A stretch of 64,000 bases of DNA from a cyanobacterium endosymbiont of Epithemia clementina EcSB (GCF_029919255.1 NZ_CP123991.1:2023833-2087832), one strand, 5' to 3'; shown: positions 28,871-41,200, counted from the first letter of the stretch. Made by a program: numbers and translations. The notes: a model not told the origin generated them from the letters alone.

Positions 28871-31069
28871 TTATTTTCGAAGAAACTTTCTCTGAGTTTT
28901 CTGGACTAACAATTTGGCAATCTCAGGATTATAAATCCGAAGATAATTCCAGTAATTGCCAAATACAGATTCTACATAACTTTTTGTTTCTTGGAAGGGT
29001 ATTTTTTCTACAAATACATCAGGATCACTAACCTGATATCTTCTTCTCCATTTTGAAACATTGCCAGGACCAGCATTGTAACTAGCAATAGCTAATAACG
29101 AATTATTACTATAGGTCTCATGGGTGTGGTTTAAATACCAAGTTCCTAAATTAACATTGTCATTAGGATTGCTCAAAGAATAGTCTTTCAGGGCTATTTT
29201 ATTAGCTACCCATTTACCTGTTGTTGGCATCACTTGCATTAATCCTTTTGCTCCCACTGGCGAGGTAATTTCTGGTTCAAAACGGGATTCTTGACGGATT
29301 AAAGAGGTGATTAACAAAGGATTAATTTTACGTTTTTGAGACCAATCAATGATAGTCTTATAGAAAGGAAAAGGAAAAAGTGCATGCCAATATTCTGGGG
29401 TTTCTCTAAGTTTTTGTAATTGAGTTTTTGATTCAGGTCCGTCTTTATTTTGAAGACTCCAAACTTGATTAATTCCTTGTAGGTTTTTTCCTTGTACGAG
29501 TTTCAGTAAAGCATCAGTAAAAGATTCATTGACACTTAATTGAGAGCGATCATTCATTTCCGCTTTAAATAAAGTGATAGCATCTTCGTCTTGTCCTAGA
29601 CGATAGAGTTCTTTGAACATGTCCGAACCTGCCGGAGGAACCGAACGGATATCAGGTTTAGCGACGGTGGGTAAGGTTTGACGTATGGTATTAAAATTTC
29701 CCACATTCCAGCCTAACTGAACTGCTGATCGCCAAGCATAGTAAGACTGAGGATGATGAGAAACAGCGTATTCAAAAGCGGTTTTAGCATCCTGTGATCG
29801 CCCCAACTGTTGCGCCCATTTACCTACCCAAAAGGCCGCTTTGGGAGCGAGGGAACTGTTAGGATTATTACTGGTGATAGGTTGCGCCCAAGTCCAGGCT
29901 TTGAGGACATCTCCCTGCTCAGCAGCCGTTTTTGCCACACTCCAACGATATTTAGCGGTTGCGTCGGACTTAGGATGTTGAACTAGTAAGGTTTCTCTAC
30001 TTTTAGCTGCCTCAGCTTTGCGCCCTATACCATCTAATAATTTGGCTTTTTCTAATAAAGCATCGCCCGCTTCATCAGGAAATTGTTTAATAATTTGGTC
30101 AAAGTAGCTAATGGCGGCTCCAGATTGAGATAGTCTGGCGAGTCGTTTCAGGGCTATTGCTGTTTCCGGAGCCTTAGGAAACTCTAATAATAAGCGTTGA
30201 TAGCCTGCCTTTACCTCATTTTCACTATCACTGTTGGGTTGAATCTGTTGTCCCCTAGCAATGCGATAGAGATTTTGAGGAGTAGCCGGGGCTTTTTTGT
30301 AAGCTTGGGCGGCTTTATTATAGTCGTTAGTTGTCCAATAGCCATCAGCGATCACTTGCCAGTTTTCGGGAGTTAATTGACTAGCATAGTCTTGAACTAA
30401 GCGATCACGGATCGGGTTAGTTTTAGTGGTATTGGCATCATATTTAGCCAATAGAATTAACAATTGAGGTTGTTCCGGGTTTTCTTGAAAACGTTGATGG
30501 ATAATCTTTTGAGTACTGGGATGTTGAGGAAATTTTTCAATCGCCTGCTCCCAATATTGGGAATCATATTTTCCTAATTTGTAGAGTGCTTCTGCGGCAA
30601 CCAAAACATCGGGATAAGTTTCAACCAGCATTTTCCAGGCTTTTTGAGCTTTATCTATTTCATTGGTAAGTTCATAACCCCGTCCCCGTTTGAGGAGGAT
30701 ATAAGGAATTAGGACAGGATATTCTTTGTCTAATCCTTCAAGTTGACGTAAAGCCGGGCCACCTTCATACTTTTGAAGTAAATCAATCGCCAATAAATAA
30801 CGACCGCGACTGCGTTCTAAAGAGAGAGTATCAGACTCAGCAATTTCTTGCAGTTTTTGCTGTCTTTGTTCTGAGGAAATCTCGGCTAAAGTCAGGACAA
30901 TAGAGGGTTTATTAGGATCTTCTTTGAGAGCTTCTTCAATCTGTGTTTGTTGCCTTTGCTCGAACCATTCTACTGTTTTAGGAACTAGGAGAATGGTTCC
31001 AACGATGGTGATTCCTAGAATTCCTAAACCAACAAAGAGGAAGTTTTTTTGTTTGAGTGACTTGAGCAT
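28871..31069 (-). CDS. Soluble-type lytic murein transglycosylase with TPR region
   Basis: A 732-residue Slt-like enzyme anchored by an N-terminal helix (FLFVGLGILGITIVGTILLV). A long superhelical region of tetratricopeptide-like repeats spans about 50-560. The C-terminal SLT domain carries SLIRQESRFEPEI with catalytic Glu594, then GAKGLMQVMPTTGKWVA and LAIASYNAGPGNVSKW. It cleaves peptidoglycan glycan strands to 1,6-anhydro ends, working in the periplasm during growth and recycling. Domain order and motifs match Slt70-type enzymes. It is complete and stands alone, with a strong hairpin after it. Confidence 0.9.
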   Translation of the reverse strand: MLKSLKQKNFLFVGLGILGITIVGTILLVPKTVEWFEQRQQTQIEEALKEDPNKPSIVLTLAEISSEQRQQKLQEIAESDTLSLERSRGRYLLAIDLLQKYEGGPALRQLEGLDKEYPVLIPYILLKRGRGYELTNEIDKAQKAWKMLVETYPDVLVAAEALYKLGKYDSQYWEQAIEKFPQHPSTQKIIHQRFQENPEQPQLLILLAKYDANTTKTNPIRDRLVQDYASQLTPENWQVIADGYWTTNDYNKAAQAYKKAPATPQNLYRIARGQQIQPNSDSENEVKAGYQRLLLEFPKAPETAIALKRLARLSQSGAAISYFDQIIKQFPDEAGDALLEKAKLLDGIGRKAEAAKSRETLLVQHPKSDATAKYRWSVAKTAAEQGDVLKAWTWAQPITSNNPNSSLAPKAAFWVGKWAQQLGRSQDAKTAFEYAVSHHPQSYYAWRSAVQLGWNVGNFNTIRQTLPTVAKPDIRSVPPAGSDMFKELYRLGQDEDAITLFKAEMNDRSQLSVNESFTDALLKLVQGKNLQGINQVWSLQNKDGPESKTQLQKLRETPEYWHALFPFPFYKTIIDWSQKRKINPLLITSLIRQESRFEPEITSPVGAKGLMQVMPTTGKWVANKIALKDYSLSNPNDNVNLGTWYLNHTHETYSNNSLLAIASYNAGPGNVSKWRRRYQVSDPDVFVEKIPFQETKSYVESVFGNYWNYLRIYNPEIAKLLVQKTQRKFLRK

Positions 31070-31203
31070 TCCATTCCCCGAACAACAGTTAAATATATAT
31101 TATTAACCCTTATTGGTTTATTTGGGGACGTTTGCATAGAGATTATCTATCTATTATTGCCGTGCATCTCTCAATGAGATCACCGAGTTTTGTTTATTTA
31201 AAG

Positions 31204-31277
31204 ACCCACTATTCTCAGTAACTCTGTTCAGTTACTGGGAATAGTGGGTAGAGAACGGACTGTCATCAGTTCTCTAC
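31204..31277. repeat. Tandem stem-loops upstream of the transglycosylase gene
   Basis: The first has arms 31204-31223 and 31230-31249 (20 pairs including one G-T position, 6-base loop). The second has arms 31248-31256 and 31269-31277 (9 perfect pairs, 12-base loop). They overlap by two bases, so they could be alternative structures. Confidence 0.6.
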
Positions 31278-32149
31278 AGGCTTTTTATCTGCGTTCCCGA
31301 TAAAAGTTTTACAGGATATTTTCTGGAGTTTAAAAGTAAATTGGGCGATTATACCGCGTATCTTCACAAAACTGTTAAGCCAGAAAATCTCTACTTTCAG
31401 TACAACACTATTGAAGGCTAACCCTTACAGTTTGCCCATACTTAGAATCTGGGACAGACTTTGTTTTGGGATACTTATAATTAATTCCCGGGTAATTGAA
31501 GTACTGTCTGAAAACATAAAGTGATCCTTAAAAATGTAGAAACCTGATAAAATAGAGGAGATTTTTAGAATAAAAGACAGTCATAAAAATCTCTACAAAG
31601 AGATGAACAAGTATAAGTCATTTGAGCTCTATATTTAGTGTTTAACCGCTAAATTTTAACATTAAGGCTGCAATTCTTAATCTAAGATGTTTTTAGTGCT
31701 TTGCCAACTTTTATTAAGTTAGCCTTAATGAAGGCTAAAGAGTTTATCTTTGCTTTATTTTAGAGTTTTTTAACTAAAATCTGCCTTATCTTCTAATAGA
31801 TTTTATCTTTATTAAACAATTTTAAGTTACTGTAGTGTATAGTGAGCACTTTATCTATTTCGACAGTTAATATTTGATATTATTCATTAATATATAACTC
31901 CTATAGTGGATAACATTTAAGTAGAAATTATATCAAGGTTCAGTACTTAGTAAATATGAGTATTTTAGTATTAGAAACTATAATTATTATTTTTAATAAA
32001 TAAGTTTAAAAATGATAGAATTGACGATTCTATTGACTAGTAAATGTAGAATTTTATAAGTATTTTAAATACATAATAAAAGGTAATTTAAAATTAATTT
32101 TCTATTTATTTTTTTTAAAAAATAGGTAAATTTAGATAAAAAAATGACA

Positions 32150-32850
32150 AGATAGTTGCAAACACTTTGATTTCTCGAATATCAAATATGAAATATAGTT
32201 TTACGTTGATCGTCAATCATTTCACCAATCGGGTTCACTAAATTTTTGTTTCATCTTCTGTTGATGATTAGTAATTAATTGAAGTGCCTGTTAATAAAGC
32301 TTTTTAGAGAGTTATTAAGCTAGATATTATTCGGTAAATTATTTACTTCATGATATATTATGTTACCTCAGAAACAGGTTTAGAGTCATCTATGTTACCG
32401 GTAATTAATTTAAAAATTAATGATTTGCCGTGGTGGTTTATGATCAAGTGTGGTTAATTTCAATTCCTAATGTTACCTTTAAAAATTTTGGTCTTATTCA
32501 ATTAGATTTTTATAATTTGGTGTACTCTACTGAGAGTTTAATGAAAGACTCCTATCGGAGCAAAATCGATGAAACTAATTTCTGTAATTTCTCTTTTGTA
32601 GATTAGCAAAAAAACGACAAAGTAATTTGATTAAAAATTTAAATATTTTGGACAATAAAAAGATTAATTATAATGGTCATAACTTTCCCTCTTATCAAAT
32701 GATATTTACATCGTTTTTCCTCAGAAATACTGTCAATTGAAGAACAGGATAACAATGCTATTCAAGTCTTTGATAGAAGTTATTTAGATTACAAAATACT
32801 TCGATTTGGCCTATGTTAATTATAAACCCTATATTCAGGATAATCCTAAC
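32150..32850 (-). pseudogene. IS982-family transposase remnant
   Basis: Minus-strand pieces come in the right order for an IS982 transposase. IEVFCNLNNFYQRLE near 32800 corresponds to the N-terminal VFCxIDDFC region. IYKREITEISFIDFAPIGVF (32534-32600) is the catalytic core with the first Asp retained. NHHGKSLIFKLITGNIDDSK (about 32360-32450) is the mid-domain with the second aspartate pair. Several stops and shifts separate the pieces. The downstream end near 32150 aligns with 41700-41760. Confidence 0.8.
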
Positions 32851-32961
32851 GCTGATCATAACCATTAACTTCTCTATGTTAATCAAAGCTTTATCTCTTC
32901 CATTTATTTTTAGGAGAAAATAGAAAGTCACTACGCTCTGTCTAATTGTTATCTTATAAAA

Positions 32962-33700
32962 ATGTCTTATGTCGAAGAATTAGCCCCCTTTGATCTTATT
33001 AAGTTAACTAATTTAGAATGGCGCATTGCTCTCCCTGCCGAAACCCATCGCCAGAAAGTTAGACAGGCTGAAGCGGTCGGAGTCCAGTTTACAGAAGTAG
33101 TGGAAAATGGGCAACGGGTGGCGGTGTTTAAGTTTGATATCCTCACAGAACATACTCGTTGTATTTTTGGCTAGAAAGTAATAATGGAAGTATTCAGTCT
33201 CAAGTATAGTCTGCCCAAAACTTTGAGAATATACCAGAATTTCTCCTGGACTATGGCGAAGTTATCTTTATTGATGATGACAAGTTAGCCATGGAGACTG
33301 ATATGATCAAAAGGGCTACTGCTGAGACGGCTGAACGAAAAACTAATCTCCCCTGAAAAGTTTATAGTACTTGCAACTATGCCTACAATTACTTTTTCTA
33401 TGGCATTAAACTCCATATTGATAACCCTAATATTGCCTTGAGACGGGGGATAAATCCATCAGGTAAATATGCGTTTACTTGTATTGTTCCGACTCGATGG
33501 AATTGCCTGTCGTACGATGAGAAGTTATAAGTGTCCGGCTTGTCGTCTAACTCGCAATCTTCCCTTAACACCCGATTATAATTATGTTCGGCTTGATTTT
33601 TATATTCCCAGTATTGGTTGGTTGTCCATGGTATCTAACCCTGACAATGTTAACGAAAGTGGCTCCTATTCAACGCGATTTTTTATGGAATTGTCTTAGC
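32962..33700 (+). pseudogene. Frameshifted gene of unknown family
   Basis: An open 70-codon start (MSYVEELAPFDLIKLTNLEW ... VAVFKFDILTEHTR) breaks at 33172. One frame over, the protein continues as WLESNNGSIQSQV, a stop, then ENIPEFLLDYGEVIFIDDDK and ETDMIKRATAETAERKTNLP. After another stop come YFFYGIKLHIDNPNIALRRG and CIVPTRWNCLSYDEK. A third frame then stays open to 33699. The coherent composition indicates one former gene of about 240 codons. I do not recognise the family. A perfect 21-bp hairpin follows directly. Confidence 0.65.
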
Positions 33701-33731
33701 ATCTCTGCATGATGCTAAGACAATTCCATAA
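33683..33731. terminator. 21-bp perfect stem-loop after the broken gene
   Basis: Arms 33683-33703 and 33711-33731 are exact reverse complements with a 7-base loop (tctgcat). The hairpin overlaps the end of the broken gene and probably was its terminator. Confidence 0.65.
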
Positions 33732-34481
33732 GACGGTTAATTAGGAATAGAGTGTCCCTAAACAAACAACAGGTTTCTTTTTAGAATTTAGCTATCAATC
33801 ATGTTTGCTTTTTGATTTTAGATGAGTGAAATCCAGCCAAATTATAAAAAGAAAGAAGATGGGTAGTAAGCTATTGTGAATGTAAACTACTTATTTTAGG
33901 GTTACGGTACGAATATAAAAGCTGTTTTTTCCATTTTGCTAAGCTAAACTCACGGATTGGGACTGTTTCTTACTTATCAAGCAGTATTAACTAACTATTG
34001 AGATGATGAACAGCTGAGGTGACAGATTAGAAGTTTATCTTAAAAATTTTCATAATGGCTAAATAGTTGCATATACATAAGCAACACTATGCTAGCCTGC
34101 ATTGCAGGCGTGGAAGTAGTCATCGCAAATCGGTACCGAAAAGTTTTGGTATAGTTGGTTATAAGAACTTTGATTAACGAGTTTTGTTTCCTCATTATAA
34201 GGGTCTTTTTCAAATCTAAGTAGGAGAAAACTTTGTTTAAGCTAAGTAAAGTTCGAAAAGTTTCTAGGAGAACAAAAGATAGAGCTAGTGCAATTAAACT
34301 CTCAGCAGTGGGGTCAAAGGTGCAGAAAATTGCCATTTTATTTATCTAAATTGGGCTTCCTCGACAGTTCGTACAACAATTATTCTGAGCGTTTTGATGT
34401 TATTCAGAATAAATATGATCTTAATTAAGAATTAAGGGGTTGCCAATATTTCTTAAAGTTACTGTATAGTCGATAGCACTA

Positions 34482-34525
34482 CTAGCGATCATTATCGTAT
34501 TGGAAATGGCGATAATGATCGCTAG
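34482..34525. repeat. Perfect 16-bp stem-loop
   Basis: Arms 34482-34497 and 34510-34525 (ctagcgatcattatcg and its complement) with a 12-base loop. There is no intact gene within 1.5 kb. Confidence 0.6.
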
Positions 34526-35403
34526 CGTTAGTGCAAATTCGCGTGAATAAAATAATTCTTTCCAAGACTAACTCAACACGTTTCCAATGCGCTCATAAAT
34601 TTGAGACCCATGAGTGTAAATAACAATGAAGACCCTAATTAAGTTAGTAATGGTATTTCCCCTCTAAAGGTGACTAACATACCAATTGACATCGGAACTT
34701 CTTGGAAAGCTGAAGAATTAAATCCTGGTAACTAAGGAAAGATAATAGCGGTAGCAAAGGCTAAAATGAGAAAAAAACAAGTTTATAAGTTTATTTTCCA
34801 AAATTCCGATAAAATTCTGTAATAGAAATATTTTCATCCTCTATTACTCTAAAAATGTCTGACAGAGTTGGAGTTTATAGTAGGTAACGATAGCAGTAAC
34901 AATAATAATCGATGGGTTAAGTATATCATTAACCGAACCAATCTTAACCATGCTAATTACTCGATAAAAAAATGGAAAACCCCAGAATCAAAAGAATATC
35001 AAAGTAAAGCATAGTTAAGATGACTAACTAGCAAAGAATTTTAAAGAACTTAAATTAGAATGATTTATTCTTGAGTAGCAGTAAAAATTTGGAAATTTTA
35101 AATCATATATATGATAAAGTAGAAACCTACGCCGATAAATAACAATACTATTTATCTTAGAAGATAAATAATGCAATCTCTCAAAGAGAAAATACTATTA
35201 TTAAATAGATGATTTTCAGCATTTTAACCTGGTTGCTTGTCGTTTTTTTCAAGAATCAAGAGTACTCTATTAGAGTTTTTACAAATTTTTATTGGCTTAC
35301 TCTTTTATCAGTTTATTACTAAAATAAATATCGATTTATATGAAAACTACAATTATATTTATATAATTCTTTGTCAGTCAATAATATTCAAATATCAACA
35401 CCT

Positions 35404-35429
35404 TTAATTAATTAATTAATTAATTAATT
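35404..35429. repeat. TTAA tandem repeat
   Basis: About six and a half units of the tetranucleotide ttaa in a row. It is probably slippage in neutral AT-rich DNA. Confidence 0.8.
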
Positions 35430-35984
35430 TTAATAAAATAATAATTCGCAAATATTTTTGAATAAAACCTAGCTATTTTTGGTAGATAAAATTTTTAAAA
35501 AAATTACTATAAATAGTCTCTCTATTAAGAACTACGGAATACTCTAATGATTTATTCTATTTTACTCAAACATTTTCTTTTTTTTGTTTTTGACAAATTA
35601 CTCTGAGCTTTTATAGTTGTCACTTATTAACAACGATAAAAGCCGCTAAAAATATTCAAGTTTTTTTCATTATTAGATTTTATCTATCAAATACCAAATT
35701 GTATAAAACGGACAATTAGTAATTAGTTACTTTTGACGTTTTTTATGGCTAAATAAAATATATTTTTAAAAAATGACTTCAATAAGTAACTAAATTGTAG
35801 GTATATTTATTAAGCTAATGTTTTGTACTTCTTTAAAAAAGAGAATGCTTACATACTTCAATTTAACCATTTTTTTACTATTTAGTTTTATTTCACTGAT
35901 AAAAAAACTAAATTAGATGTAACATTTATGTACAAAATAATAAATTGGATTAGTAGTTGTATAAACTCAATTTATTAAGAGATA

Positions 35985-36026
35985 ATCCACTTAAATAAAC
36001 TTTTAAAAAAGCTCATTTAAGTGGAT
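35985..36026. repeat. 12-bp stem-loop in non-coding DNA
   Basis: Arms atccacttaaat (35985-35996) and its exact complement (36015-36026) with an 18-base AT-rich loop; no gene is adjacent. Confidence 0.5.
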
Positions 36027-36649
36027 ATTAAAAAGCAATTTATCCATTTTTAATATATTTTTTTTGTAAAATCAAGGTACATTTGCCAAACAAAAAATTG
36101 ACAGAACTACTCTATAAACTACTTGTATTAACATATTTTCTATAAAAAAACATGTTAATATTACCTTTTTTCTCAAAAAAACAGTCTTTTGAATAACTCA
36201 AGATAACTAAAAAGGAAAAACCTAATCGTTAAGTGAGAACGAACATAAACTCAACTCTACTTGAGAGGGTTTTTGATTTTCTATTATCATCACCTTCGTC
36301 TCTTATCAGTCAAGCTATAAATTTTGCGGGATGATTCCTTGTCTTTTACGGAGTCTGTCACTATAGAAGCCCTCGTTCTTCTAAGCGTTTCAATAAACAA
36401 CAGCTCACACCATGATTCACGCTTATACAAATACTCATAGAGGATTTTAGTTATTGCTTCAAGCCATAACCATGGACAGATTAACTTAGTAAAAAATTGG
36501 GAGTGGCTAACTCCAACATTGCAACATAACACTAATATAGTGGAAAATAGCAAAGAATATCCATAAAAATTGGCTATTAGTAAAAGTTAATCTAAATAAC
36601 TTCCCCTAAGTCTCCTGCAAAAACTAATTCCCACACCTATTCTAGAAAG

Positions 36650-38119
36650 ATGTCTAATCCCAAGCAATTTATTCCAAAATTAAGGCGTTGGCCTATGATT
36701 TTGAGTTTACTCTTATTCTTTATGGGAGGAGGGTTAGGGATGAAGTTGTGGCTTACCAGTCGGGGAACCCAAGAAAACCTAGAGTCTTTAGCGGCTCAAC
36801 TTCCCACACCCGTTAAATTGCTTACCCTTACCCAAAAAACAATTCAAGATACCTCAAAAGTTATCGGAACTATTGAAGCTAGGGATGCGGTTGTCATTAA
36901 ACCGGAAATAGAGGGAAGAATTAGTCAAATTTTAGTTCAAGAAGGTGATTATGTTCAACAAGGACAATTAATTATCGACTTAGATAGCAGCAACTGGCAT
37001 GCAGAATTACTTGAAGTTAAAGCCCAATTAGCTAGAGAAAAAGCGCGATTAGCAGAACTGCAAGCAGGGAACCGTTCCGAAGATCTTGCCGAAGCTAGAG
37101 CTAGTCTTCAAGAAGCTGAGGTTCGTTTGGCTAATGCCCAAGGAGGAGCCAGACCTGAGGAAATCGCTCAAGCCCAAGCTCAACTCGAAGAAGCCGAAGC
37201 CAAAGCACAATTAGCTCAACAACGAGTTAAACGATATGATAATCTTCAAAAAGAAGGGGCTATTTCCACCGATGAATTTCAAGAATACACTACTGAAGCC
37301 CGTAGCACCAAAGCCGAAGTTGAACAAGCTAAAGGTCGTTTGGCTCAACTGATCGAAAATCGTCAATCTGATATTAATCAATTAGCTGCGGTGGTGGAAC
37401 GACACAAGCAAAATTTAAGAAGACTTAAACGGGGAGCGAGATTAGAAGTAATCGCCCAAGCTGAAGCCGATGTAGCAGAAAACTTGGCACGAGTAAGAAT
37501 TGCCGAAGTTAACGTCAATAAAACCAGAATTATTGCTCCTATATCCGGCATAATTGGGGAGATACCAGTTAAAGTAGGGGACTATATAAAACAAGGGGAT
37601 ATCTTCACCACCTTAACCGCCAATAAGATTGTAGAACTCAATTTATCTATTCCCCTAGAAAAAGTTCCTCAACTACAATTAGGCTTACCAGTAGAAATTT
37701 TAGATCTTTCGAGAAAACCAACCTTAAAAGGTCGAATTAGCTTTATTTCTCCCTATGTAACTGCTAATTCTCAATTAATTTTAGCAAAAGCAACTTTTAA
37801 TAACATTCAACAAAACTTACTTAACCATCAATTTATTGAAGCTAGAATAATTTGGAACAAACGCCCTGGTTTATTAATTCCCGCAAACGCTGTGTCTCAT
37901 TTGGGGGCACAAACCTTTGTTTTTGTTGCTCAGGTTGATGAATCTTTTAAGTCTGATAAGCCTAAATTAGTCGCTAAACAAAGACAAGTTATCCTTGGTA
38001 GTTTACAAGGTAATAACTATCAGGTACTCAATGGACTTAAAGCTGGAGAAAAAATTATCACCGCCGGAATTCTTCGATTAAGAGACGGGGCCGTTATTCA
38101 ACCCTTAGATAGCAAATAG
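36650..38119 (+). CDS. RND efflux periplasmic adaptor (membrane fusion protein)
   Basis: A 489-residue HlyD/AcrA-family adaptor. An N-terminal anchor helix (MILSLLLFFMGGGLGMKLWL) leads to the first half of the lipoyl domain (GRISQILVQEGDYVQQGQLI). A long alpha-helical hairpin (about 125-275) contains an internal repeat of the type GNRSEDLAEARASLQEAE. The second lipoyl half is ISGIIGEIPVKVGDYIKQGD, followed by beta-barrel and membrane-proximal domains ending near LKAGEKIITAGILRLRDG. It bridges the inner-membrane pump encoded 93 bases downstream to an outer-membrane TolC-type channel. The hairpin is longer than in AcrA, as in cyanobacterial relatives. Confidence 0.88.
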   Translation: MSNPKQFIPKLRRWPMILSLLLFFMGGGLGMKLWLTSRGTQENLESLAAQLPTPVKLLTLTQKTIQDTSKVIGTIEARDAVVIKPEIEGRISQILVQEGDYVQQGQLIIDLDSSNWHAELLEVKAQLAREKARLAELQAGNRSEDLAEARASLQEAEVRLANAQGGARPEEIAQAQAQLEEAEAKAQLAQQRVKRYDNLQKEGAISTDEFQEYTTEARSTKAEVEQAKGRLAQLIENRQSDINQLAAVVERHKQNLRRLKRGARLEVIAQAEADVAENLARVRIAEVNVNKTRIIAPISGIIGEIPVKVGDYIKQGDIFTTLTANKIVELNLSIPLEKVPQLQLGLPVEILDLSRKPTLKGRISFISPYVTANSQLILAKATFNNIQQNLLNHQFIEARIIWNKRPGLLIPANAVSHLGAQTFVFVAQVDESFKSDKPKLVAKQRQVILGSLQGNNYQVLNGLKAGEKIITAGILRLRDGAVIQPLDSK

Positions 38120-38212
38120 ATAGCGAAAGTGAATAATTAATAGTTGATATTCGTCTATGCTAACCAGTTAATTTTCTGCCTCTAATCCTCTGCTTTTGAG
38201 CCAAACAATCTT

Positions 38213-41200
38213 ATGTTTGTTAACTTTTTTATTAAACGCCCTGTTTTTTCTACTGTTTGCGCCTTAATTATTTTCTTGGTGGGAAGTATTAGCTTGTTCA
38301 ACTTACCCATAGAAAGGTTCCCCGATATTAGCCCCACTAAAATCCAAGTTCGTGCTACCTATAGTGGTGCCAATGCTGAAGTTGTAGAAAATGCTGTTAC
38401 CAGTATTTTGGAAAGACAAATAAATGGGGTTGAAGGTCTTAAGTATTTAACCTCAAGTAGTAGTAATAGTGGCACTAGCAATATTACCGCTGTTTTTAAT
38501 CGTAAAAAGGATAAAGATTTAGCAGCAGTTGATGTTCAAAATCAAGTCTCAATCGTTCAATCTCGACTCCCTGAAGATGTTCAACGTACAGGTATACAAG
38601 TCACTAAAGATTCTAATAATCTTTTATTGGGAGTTGGATTATTCAGTGATAACAATCAATACAATAATATTTTTATAAGTAACTACACTGATCGCTATTT
38701 AGTAGACTCCCTCAAACGTCTCAATGGAGTAGGGAATGTCCGCATTTTTGGGGAACGTCGCTATTCCATGCGTTTATGGCTTGATCCTGTCCGTTTAGCT
38801 GGTCGAGGACTCACCACCCAAGATGTAGTTGATGCCTTATCAAAGCAAAATTTACAAGTAGGGGTAGGGAAAATTGGGGGTGAACCAGCCCCTCCTGGTC
38901 AGGAATACCAACTTGATTTACGAGCAGTTAGCCAACTCAAAAATCCTGAAGAATTTAATGACTTATTGCTAAAAACTGATGAAAATGGTGCATTAATTCG
39001 TTTTAAAGACGTAGGACGAGCACAATTAGGGGCAGAAGATTACGGCTCTTTTCTGAGATTTCGAGGACAATCTGCAGTAGGAATAGGAATTTATCCGTCT
39101 ACAGGGGCAAATGCTCTAGAGGTCGCCAAAAAAGTTAAAACAGAAATGAATAGATTGGCAACATTTTTTCCCCCAGGTTTACAATACACTATCGCTTTTG
39201 ACACTACTCAGTTTATAGAAGAGTCCTTAGCTGAAGTAGTTAAAACGATGTTAATAGCAGTAATTTTGGTAATCCTTGTCATTCTCTTATTTCTCCAAAA
39301 TTGGCGAACAACTTTAATTCCTGCCCTAACTATTCCCCTGGCGTTAATTGGAACCTTTGCTTTTGTTAAAGTTTTTGATTTTTCTATTAACAGTTTGACT
39401 CTATTCGGCCTTACCTTAGCGACAGGCATTGTAGTAGACGATGCCATTATCGTCGTTGAACAAATTAGCAAGTATATTGAGGATGAAGATGTGCCACCTC
39501 AAAAGGCGGCAAGTAAGGCTATGGGAGAATTATCAGGGGCAGTCATCGTCACATCCTTAGTGTTAATGGCGGTATTTGTACCGGTGGCTTTCTTTTCTGG
39601 GACAACAGGGGCATTATATCGACAGTTTGCTTTAACCATCGCCTTCTCTATCGTCATCTCTACTTTTTTAGCCTTAACTTTGACCCCTTCTTTATGCGGT
39701 TTAATCTTGCGCCGAGGACAAGGATTTTCAGGATGGGTTGGGGCAATTTTTGCGGGATTTAATCGTATTTTAGATTGGGTTACAGTAAGATATCGGCGAT
39801 TACTGTTACGACTCTCTCATCTCAAAAGTCTCGTAGTTGGAGTATTTATTCTTTTAATTGGAGTGACGACTTGGCTTTACTTTTATATCCCTACCTCCTT
39901 TATACCAGACGAAGACCAGGGCTACTTTATCACCCTTATTCAAGGGACTGAAGGGGTATCTCTACAATATACTAGCAAGGTAATTAGCAAAATTGAAAAA
40001 ATTATTTTAGCTCAACCTGAAGTGCAAGCTACCTTTACTCTGGGGGGATTTTCCTTTAGTGGCAATAGTACTAATTCAGGGGTTATTTTTAGTCCTCTCA
40101 AACCCTTTGCCGAACGTAAAGGTCCTAAACATTCTGCCCAAACAGTAATCGGCAGACTCTGGGGGGCTTTTTCTCAAATTCCTGAAGCTCAAATTATTCC
40201 GATTAATCCACCAGCTATCCAGGGTTTAGGCAATTTTGGGGGATTTACTTTTCAATTACAGGATCTTGGCGGTAGTGACAATTTAAACGATTTGGTCGGG
40301 GTGATGATACAGTTTCTAGAACAGGCTAACCAAAAACCAGATTTGACTAGAGTTTTTAGTCGTTTTTCTACCAATACACCTCAGTTATTAATTGAAATTA
40401 ACCGAAATAAAGCACACTCTCTTCAAGTCTCTATTGATGATATTTTTAGCACTCTACAAACTGCTTTGGGTTCCCGTTATGTCAATGATTTTAGCTTACA
40501 ACAAAGAACCTATCGAGTGTATGTGCAATCTGACCAGCAATTCCGGTCAAATCCTGACGATGTTAAACAACTTTACGTTCGTTCAGCTACTAATCAAATG
40601 ATTCCTCTGTCGAATTTAGTTACTATTACTCCGAGTACTGGGGCACAAACCATCTCTCACTATAATTTATATCGTTCGGTAGAAATCAATGGATCGGCTA
40701 CCTCTGGAGTAAGTTCAGGACAAGCTATTAAAACCATGGAAAATACAGCGAAACAAGTTCTTCCCCAAGGGTTCGGATATGAATGGTCAGGAACTTCTTT
40801 AGAAGAGATAGAATCAGGAGGATTAGCCCCGACCATTTTCAGCTTAGGATTACTCTTTGTATTTTTAGTTTTAGCGGCCCAGTACGAAAATTATGTCGAT
40901 CCTTTGATTATTATCTTATCCGTTCCTTTGGCAATATTGGGAGCATTAACAGCTCAATGGTTACGGGGACTTTCTAATGATGTTTACTGTCAAATTGGAT
41001 TAGTGATGTTGATTGGATTAGCCAGTAAAAATGCAATTCTAATTGTAGAATTTGCTAACCGATTACGCGATCAAGGATTATCTATTGTTAAAGCGGCAGT
41101 TGAAGCAGCACAGGAGCGATTAAGACCGATTTTAATGACAGCTTGTTCAACTTTATTAGGAACTTTTCCTCTAGTAGTTGCCACGGGAGCAGGTTCTGGT

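Larger units (their letters stand above)
31070..32961. other. 1.9-kb non-coding stretch
   Basis: No intact gene. It contains two stem-loops near 31204-31277 and an eroded IS982 transposase (about 32150-32850). The rest, roughly 31300-32100, is AT-rich with stops in all frames. Confidence 0.55.
33732..36649. other. 2.9-kb non-coding stretch
   Basis: No gene can be supported. Short open frames at 34040-34336 and 36290-36553 on the minus strand lack motifs. Hairpins occur at 34482-34525 and 35985-36026, and a TTAA tandem run at 35404-35429. Regions near 34580-34980 have slightly higher complexity and may be gene remains, but no family could be recognised. Confidence 0.5.

Noticed and set aside
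7363-31317. Shared 16-base string (aaaagttttacaggat) at 7363 and 31302
   Set aside because: Matches of this length are expected by chance in 64 kb of AT-rich DNA, and the similarity does not extend.
33469-33699. 76-codon plus-strand frame taken as a separate gene
   Set aside because: It begins inside the reading of the larger broken gene and is better explained as its frame-shifted end.
34040-34336. 98-codon minus-strand open frame
   Set aside because: Lies in decayed DNA, with no recognisable motif and no plausible start signal. A remnant is possible but unsupported.
36290-36553. 87-codon minus-strand open frame upstream of the RND adaptor gene
   Set aside because: No domain, no ribosome binding site and an amino-acid composition unlike a folded protein; it is probably chance.
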